Below, in pieces: positions 58,597 to 64,000 of a DNA stretch of 64,000 bases. The DNA is from Narthecium ossifragum (lineage: Eukaryota > Streptophyta > Magnoliopsida > Dioscoreales > Nartheciaceae). Position 1 is the first letter of the stretch; each line of letters starts with the position of its first letter. Made by a program: the position numbers and the translations under genes. The notes beneath the pieces were generated by a model, which had not been told where the DNA came from, did no database searches, and worked only from the letters and a program-made list of their open reading frames with translations. The DNA lies in assembly GCA_963920575.1 (NCBI GenBank), contig OY986968.1, forward strand, positions 26,232,129-26,296,128, read 5' to 3'.

Positions 58597-59136
58597 AATC
58601 ACATGACGTTGCTGAACCGGGTAGGGGGGTCTACATCATCAGGACGGATGCCTCCGTTGAGCTTGGGTCTAGTTTGGCGGCGGTCGGCGTGGTGGGGCTT
58701 GGTTTCGACCGGCTTCCGATCTGGACAGTGGGCTCCCCTATGCTTGCTCTCTCGGTTCTTCATGCAGAGGTGTTGGCTATTGCACTTGGGCTTAGAGAAG
58801 CTCATTCCCGTGGTTTCAGTCGCATTTTGGTTCAGTCAGATTCCCTTGAGGCGATCCAGATCTTGAATGGCTTCCGGCTTTGGCCTCCAGAGCTCGAGGG
58901 TGTGGTTAAGGAGGTATGGTTAGCGGCTTTGGCCTTTGACTCGGTTTTGTTTGTTCACATCTTTAGGGAGTGTAATGTGTTAGCTGATGGTGTTGCCCGA
59001 CTTTGTCGTCGTGCTAGGTCGTCCTTTGTTTGGTCCCCTGATATGGGGGTGGACCTTGGGGCTCTCTTGTTGTAAGTTACTCTTATTTTAGCCTTCGGGC
59101 TCATCTATTCAAAAAAAAAAAAAAATCGCATGACGT
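58597..59136 (+). mobile_element. 5'-truncated LINE with RNase H domain and target duplications
   Basis: Flanked by AATCACATGACGT (58597-58609) and AATCGCATGACGT (59124-59136), a 13-bp duplication with one mismatch, and ending in an A run (59111-59123). The frame from about 58610 to 59075 encodes the C-terminal RNase H domain: YIIRTDASVELGSSLAAVG, LHAEVLAIALGLREA, VQSDSLEAIQILNG and RECNVLADGVARLCRR, with Asp-Glu-Asp-Asp-type catalytic positions visible. The domain reads open to the stop, so the insertion is fairly young. Confidence 0.88.
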
Positions 59137-59139
59137 ATG

Positions 59140-60150
59140 ATACGAATCCCTAAACACACATGTATAATATAATTGGGTTACGAATCATGATGTAAATTCG
59201 TACAACATAAGAGATATAATTAAATTAATATAGTCATAGCACAAATCTCGAGATGTGTGACACGAATATTGAGGCATATATATGTAATATATACATGTAC
59301 TATTTTTATATTATATCATATCATATTATGTTAATATATTATAATTATTTATAATATAATCAAGAATATATAGTATATTTTATATAATGCATTGTATTAT
59401 ATAATATATTCTAGTAGTATCACATTATTATAGTATATTATACACATTATAATATAATATATTTGTGGCACAAACCACGATGCATTTATACATTAAAAAT
59501 TATAATCAAAAATATAAATGAAAACCTCAATATCCATAAAATAAAATAAAAAAGAAAAAAATAGTAAACTATATCCATCCATATTCCATATTTTACATCC
59601 AAACGCTCTATTCCTGTCATAAGCAATCATTATTCATTTATCCTTATTTTAAATCCAAACAGCACTAAAATACCATAGAATTACAAATAAAAAATCCTCC
59701 TCTTAATATGGGATTGATCATTCCAACCAAACCGCCGATATTCTCGGATTTTTTTATATTGGATTTCGGCCCTTCTCGCCGCCCATCCATCAACTGGCCT
59801 CTCCTCTACCTTAAAGAAAGAAGCATAGTAGACAAGTTTATGCCCTCTACAAAAGACCATATGGGCGGGGTCACGTAGGTCGGTGGACAACGAAGGGTGT
59901 TAAATGGCGCAAACGCACGTAAAAGAGGTATCGGGCTGTCGGGCTAACGGATCGGCCACAATTCGGATCCGGAGTTATATCCTCTCCCCTACTTTTTATT
60001 TAAAGATAATTGTTATTTAGTTTCTTTGGGAGACCTTATTTGCTCTGTAGTCTACGTACTACATATTAAGTTTTAAACCATTTAGTCTCTTTTTCTCACA
60101 ATTATAAATTTTAATGTCTAAAATGCCCTTCTATCATCTCTCTATCGAAG
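59140..60150. other. AT-rich region, TATAATAT repeats
   Basis: Bases 59270-59480 are [15 protein letters not shown] low-complexity DNA. CACGAAT phrases (GCACAAATC..GACACGAATA) recur. No genes seen. Confidence 0.45.
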
Positions 60151-60540
60151 GTGCGGATCCCGGCGAAGGAGGTCGGAGGATGGGAGGGTGGCGGAGGTGC
60201 GGATCCCGACGATGGAGATGCAGGGAGAAGATCCGTGATGGACAGGATGGCGAGGAACGGACGGCGACGGACGGTGACGGACGGAGGTGAGAAGGAGGGG
60301 GTGCATGGGGATCTCAGAAGATGGGAGGGCGACGGAACGGAGACGAAAGGAACGACGAAACGGTGAAGGAGCTCGGAGGATGGGAGGAAGGCGGAGGTGC
60401 GGATCCCGATGAAAACGGCAACGGAACGACGAAGGAGCTTGGAGGATGGTGAGCTCGGAGGATGGGAGGGAGGTGGAGGCCCGGATCCCGATGACGAAGA
60501 CTTAGGGAGATGAACCGCGATAGATAGACGGGATCCAGAC
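60150..60540. repeat. GC-rich imperfect tandem repeat
   Basis: Repeats of GGAGGTGCGGATCCCGA and GAGCTCGGAGGATGGGAGG three to four times with variable spacers. No convincing coding frame. Confidence 0.55.
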
Positions 60541-60589
60541 TATCTTTCTTCATTTTTATTTTTTACTTTCTTTTTCCTTCTTCTTTCCC

Positions 60590-60960
60590 TTTATTTGATC
60601 GAGCCAAATGGCTGGGTAAACCATCCTTTGGCCCTTCTTACCAAGTCGTCTGCCACAGCGTTTGATTCCCTATATAGGAATGAGCAAAAATACAATGCCC
60701 CACAAAGTACGTAGCGGATATACACTCCATATCCACCTCAGCAGCTTCTCACTCGCCATCGACCATGACTGCTTCCCGTTCAAGATGTTCAACACACAAC
60801 TTGAATCCGGCTGGCTCCACAAGAATGTTAGGAGCAGAGCAGCCTCTAGAGCGCCCTGCTTGACCACCGCCAGCAATTTGGCCTCTTAAAAACTGCTACT
60901 AGCCCGTCCAGCATACCACCCCGACCACAGCTTGAGCCCCACTGGCGCGGGGTAAACGTG
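60590..60960 (-). pseudogene. RNase H-like LINE remnant
   Basis: The minus strand reads EAKLLAVVKQGALEAALL and DSSCVLNILNGKQSWS, an arrangement seen in LINE-type RNase H domains (compare the better-preserved copy at 58610-59075). Stops flank it. Assignment is tentative. Confidence 0.35.
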
Positions 60961-62580
60961 AAACCTCTCGTCGGGAGAGATAACTGACCTCTCTATAGGA
61001 GAGACAACCAGATTTCTCAAAGAGGAGAAAGCAACTCGAATTTTTACCCATCAAATGCTCCCCTTTACAAACCCTAAAACCTCCTTTTATATGTTAAGGA
61101 GAGACCAACTAACACAAGGACTCAAACAGGACTTAAGTCAACCCTAATAACTAAACCCTGAATTAAGGAGAAGAAAACCGGCTAGAAATAGAAAACCTGC
61201 TAAGAATAGAAAGATCAATAACCTGCCAAAAAAGGAAAGTTTTACACAAAAACAGAATTTTAAACCATAAGGAAAAGGAATCTCGAGATTTGGAGGTCAA
61301 GGTCATGGAGAGATCTTCGATTTACGATAAATCTCGTCGGGCTCGTCGAGCTGGTCGAAACGGCTAGTCGCACGCCCCAATCGGACATCGGGGTCGAAAG
61401 TTATGCCCATCCGTTTGTCACGGTCGTACGGAGATCTGAGTCGGACGAATGGAATTCGAACACGACCGGATCGCCTAAAGAGTTGCTCCGGATCGGACTC
61501 AATCAGGTCTGGATCTGGATTTGATCCTGCATCACCCACCATTGATCCGAGCATCGTCAACCTGAATTGGAGAGTCGCTCCAAGGCTGTCGCTGGTACCA
61601 AGGTAGATTGCCCACCAAGCTCCATCCCTTTCACCTCCCATACTCGTCTATAAGCCTTATAATTCTCCATCTCAGCTCTCCTCCTCTAGCTCTCCTTCCT
61701 CGCTCATCGTCAGGATCTTTCCAAATTAGCCATGAGTCGTATCTAATAAAGGAGAAATTACTCTGGCATCAGTCTAATCCTTTTCAATCCACATCATATA
61801 ACTTGCTACATCCAAGAAAAAAAATTATTACAGGCAAGATCAAAAGAATCATCTCAAATTAAGATGCATTTATATTATCTCAGTCACACTTTATTTCGAT
61901 AAAATTAACTGTATATTGCACCTCTAGTCAACACAAAAGTCCCCAAGTCGAGTCCAGGTCCGTGGACAGCCCAAAGCTGTTCTCGTTGCCATTCGTGACT
62001 GACTCTTTATCTGACATAAATTAAACTGTTATCAGTCTACTAAGAAAAAAGAAAGAAAAAAAAAAAAACCATGACAATCATACTGCAAAAAAAGTCATCG
62101 TAGAAAAAGTTCGCCTGCTATAAACTCTGCCGAACAATTTCAGTTAAAGTTAAGCAGGCCGCGCACTATTTAGTATAAATGGGCCAGCCCAGGTTTCTCG
62201 ACTTTCATAACAGGCACTGGGCGGTCGGGCGGGCTACCCAGTCGTGCACGATTCGGATCCTGAGTAATGGTAAGAGTCGGGTACAATGGATCCGAAGTAA
62301 TAACCAAAAGTGCTGATTTATATACATAACTGGGAAAAGATATGTGTTCATAAACAGTACATTACACGTGCCTAATTGGGTTGTGTATTTTATAAAGAGT
62401 GGCTGAGTTGGCAAATAGCATGTACTTTTTCTTTATCTACAAGCCAGAGCCATGTAGACAATGATCAAATACCACATGCTATTTACCAACTCATCCAGAT
62501 ATAATAAAATACATAAAATACATCGGTCAGCTAGGCATGTGTGATATACATGCTAGCTGGCCATCTACACAAATCAGCAT
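60960..62580. other. Region without recognised genes
   Basis: Mixed composition. The CG-rich stretch 61300-61640 has an open minus-strand frame of 112 codons rich in Arg and Asp without family residues. The rest is AT-rich. No confident feature. Confidence 0.35.
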
Positions 62581-62699
62581 TCTTTCTGTTGGGTTTTTTC
62601 CTCCACATGAGAGTCGGCGGCGACGCGAGGAAGAGGAGACAATCATGGTGTGATGTGGAGAATTCGTCAAAACAGAATTCTGGCGTTTTTGGCTCTGTT

Positions 62700-63310
62700 T
62701 GTATCTTGGATCGATCCAAGATCACAGTGGATCGATCAAATATGAAGTTGGATCGATCCAAACCTACACTAGATCGATCCATACCCTGTTCACATACCAT
62801 GTTCACAAAGGCGTGTTTTCATGGTTTTCAAAGTGGATCGATCCAAGCCTGCTCTAGATCGATCCAAAACATTGTAGACGGGAAAATTGGACGGCTTAGA
62901 TCTAATCCGATCTTAAACTATTTGGGGCCTATAAATAGAGGTTTTCTAGGTCTTTTTGTGTGCTTCCTTCTGTATGCTCTGGTGAGGGTTATGAGGGCTA
63001 GGGTTTGGTGAGAGTCAAGTTGAGAGAGATAGGTTTTTGAGATCCTAAAGGGATGTTCATCCTCTCTAGCAAACCTCTGTAATCCATGTGACCATTGTGA
63101 GAGGTGTGAGAGTTTAAGCAACCCTAGAGAGAGATCTCATTTTCTCTGCTAGAGTTAGAGTTTTGTAATCCCTCCCTCATAGTGAAGATTTCCTCTGCCG
63201 TCCATGGTTTTCTTTCCAATTGTTGCTGAGAGGTTTTCCAAGTAAATCTTTTATCTATTATTTTCTTTCTTTATTTGTGATTTGATTGTATCTCTTCCGT
63301 CACGACATCC
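62700..63310 (+). mobile_element. Second TGGATCGATCCA module with TATA box, probable LTR
   Basis: Three exact GGATCGATCC palindromes and three variants (62705-62870) are followed by TTGGACGGCTTAGATCTAATC and CCTATAAATAG (62929-62939). The downstream transcript-like region (AGGGTTATGAGGGCTAGGG, GTAATCCCTCCCTCATAGTG, and TTTTCTTTCTTTATTTG) resembles the R-U5 part of copia/SIRE-type LTRs and differs from that at 43.6 kb. No coding domains or partner LTR are seen. Confidence 0.45.
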
Positions 63311-64000
63311 CATCATATCTGGCGCATATTCGGCTCACGCTATATTGTGTTATACTGGTCAAAGTTTGACAACGGCAACTTCCCTGTTTCTTAAAGTGAT
63401 TCTGGCTGCGAGAAAAAAATGAATCAAGTACCGAAGTGAAATTATAAAGTAATTCATCACATGCCTAAGCAGAAGTCAAACTCATGATACAAAATACTAG
63501 GAACCAAGAGGTTTTCTAACCATAGTTTTCAACTATGCAGTTCACCAAGGCACTGAAAGTATGTACTAGATTCACATGAGTCGAAGTCTAATCGTTCAAG
63601 AAATGACCAGCAGGATCTCAAGAAACAAGGATTCTTACCCATCTGGGAGGGAGAGAGAACGAAAGGTTCTATAGTTGCACAAAAAGTGATGGAAGTGGAC
63701 AATTAATTGCATAAACTTTGTGCAGCCTAATTGTTCATGTCTCCAATGACATTAATTACAATGTGGTACTCATTTCAAGTAAGATGCTTAAAGACTTATT
63801 CATTAGTCAAATGCAGCATATTTTCAAAAGCCAAGCATTGTTGTGTACTAAATTCTTTAAAAATAGAGCTGATAACTTTGTCTTGATAGTGTCACAGAAT
63901 ATATGGTAATATGGATCATTCCTAGGATGCTTTAAACAACAAAAAAACATCAATGTATAAGTAATCACAAAGAATATGATAACTAAAACAGGGTAACAGG
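63310..64000. other. Right edge, no features seen
   Basis: AT-rich DNA with no recognisable coding exons, RNAs or repeat ends on either strand. Confidence 0.35.

Noticed and set aside
61303..61641. 112-codon Arg/Asp-rich minus frame
   Set aside because: Rich in CGA/TCG words that keep both strands open; no domain residues and no neighbouring exons.

Overview
This is nuclear DNA of a flowering plant. The genes carry many GT-AG introns and have moderate GC. The window is full of Ty1-copia, LINE, hAT, Harbinger-like and Helitron-like elements, and it contains a plastid-DNA insertion. A 200-base run of N (56804-57003) shows a draft assembly. Gene style suggests a non-grass angiosperm, possibly a monocot, but the species cannot be named from the sequence alone.

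Gene-rich left part (1-15.8 kb): the last seven exons of DGAT1 (+, triacylglycerol synthesis), a single-exon DUF3511 gene (-), a complete 14-exon casein kinase 1-like gene (+), and convergent with it a complete 7-exon O-acetylserine(thiol)lyase/cysteine-synthase-family gene (-). The other intact host gene is a 5-exon CYP711A (MAX1-type, strigolactone pathway) at 53.25-55.19 kb (-).

Element-rich middle: a full-length but mutated Ty1-copia element (16.0-24.75 kb, -, 5-bp target duplication ATTCC) sits about 290 bp upstream of the cysteine synthase start. Its leader is interrupted by a 2.4-kb hAT-type element that carries exons of a TDP1-like gene. Then come a chimeric plastid fragment (ycf1 joined to ndhD), a large foldback repeat, hAT MITEs, Helitron-like ends, a degenerate OTU-protease fragment, and two LINE pieces, one split by a 441-bp hAT MITE with a perfect 8-bp duplication.

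Right part (40.9-55.3 kb): a roughly 590-bp repeat occurs in two blocks (40.96-42.3 and 50.4-53.2 kb). Every unit carries, on the minus strand, the same two short exon-like segments with splice signals. Between the blocks lie an LTR-like module packed with the palindrome TGGATCGATCCA, a Harbinger-like element, a broken duplicate of the MAX1 3' end split by an LTR element, and a displaced copy of the casein kinase 3' end. The last 9 kb holds AT-rich palindromic repeats, a 5'-truncated LINE with target duplications, GC-rich repeats and a second TGGATCGATCCA promoter module.

The intact genes are unrelated single genes and do not form a pathway cluster. The main interest is in how gene pieces (casein kinase, MAX1, TDP1-like, plastid, and the unknown two-exon unit) have been copied and moved by the elements.
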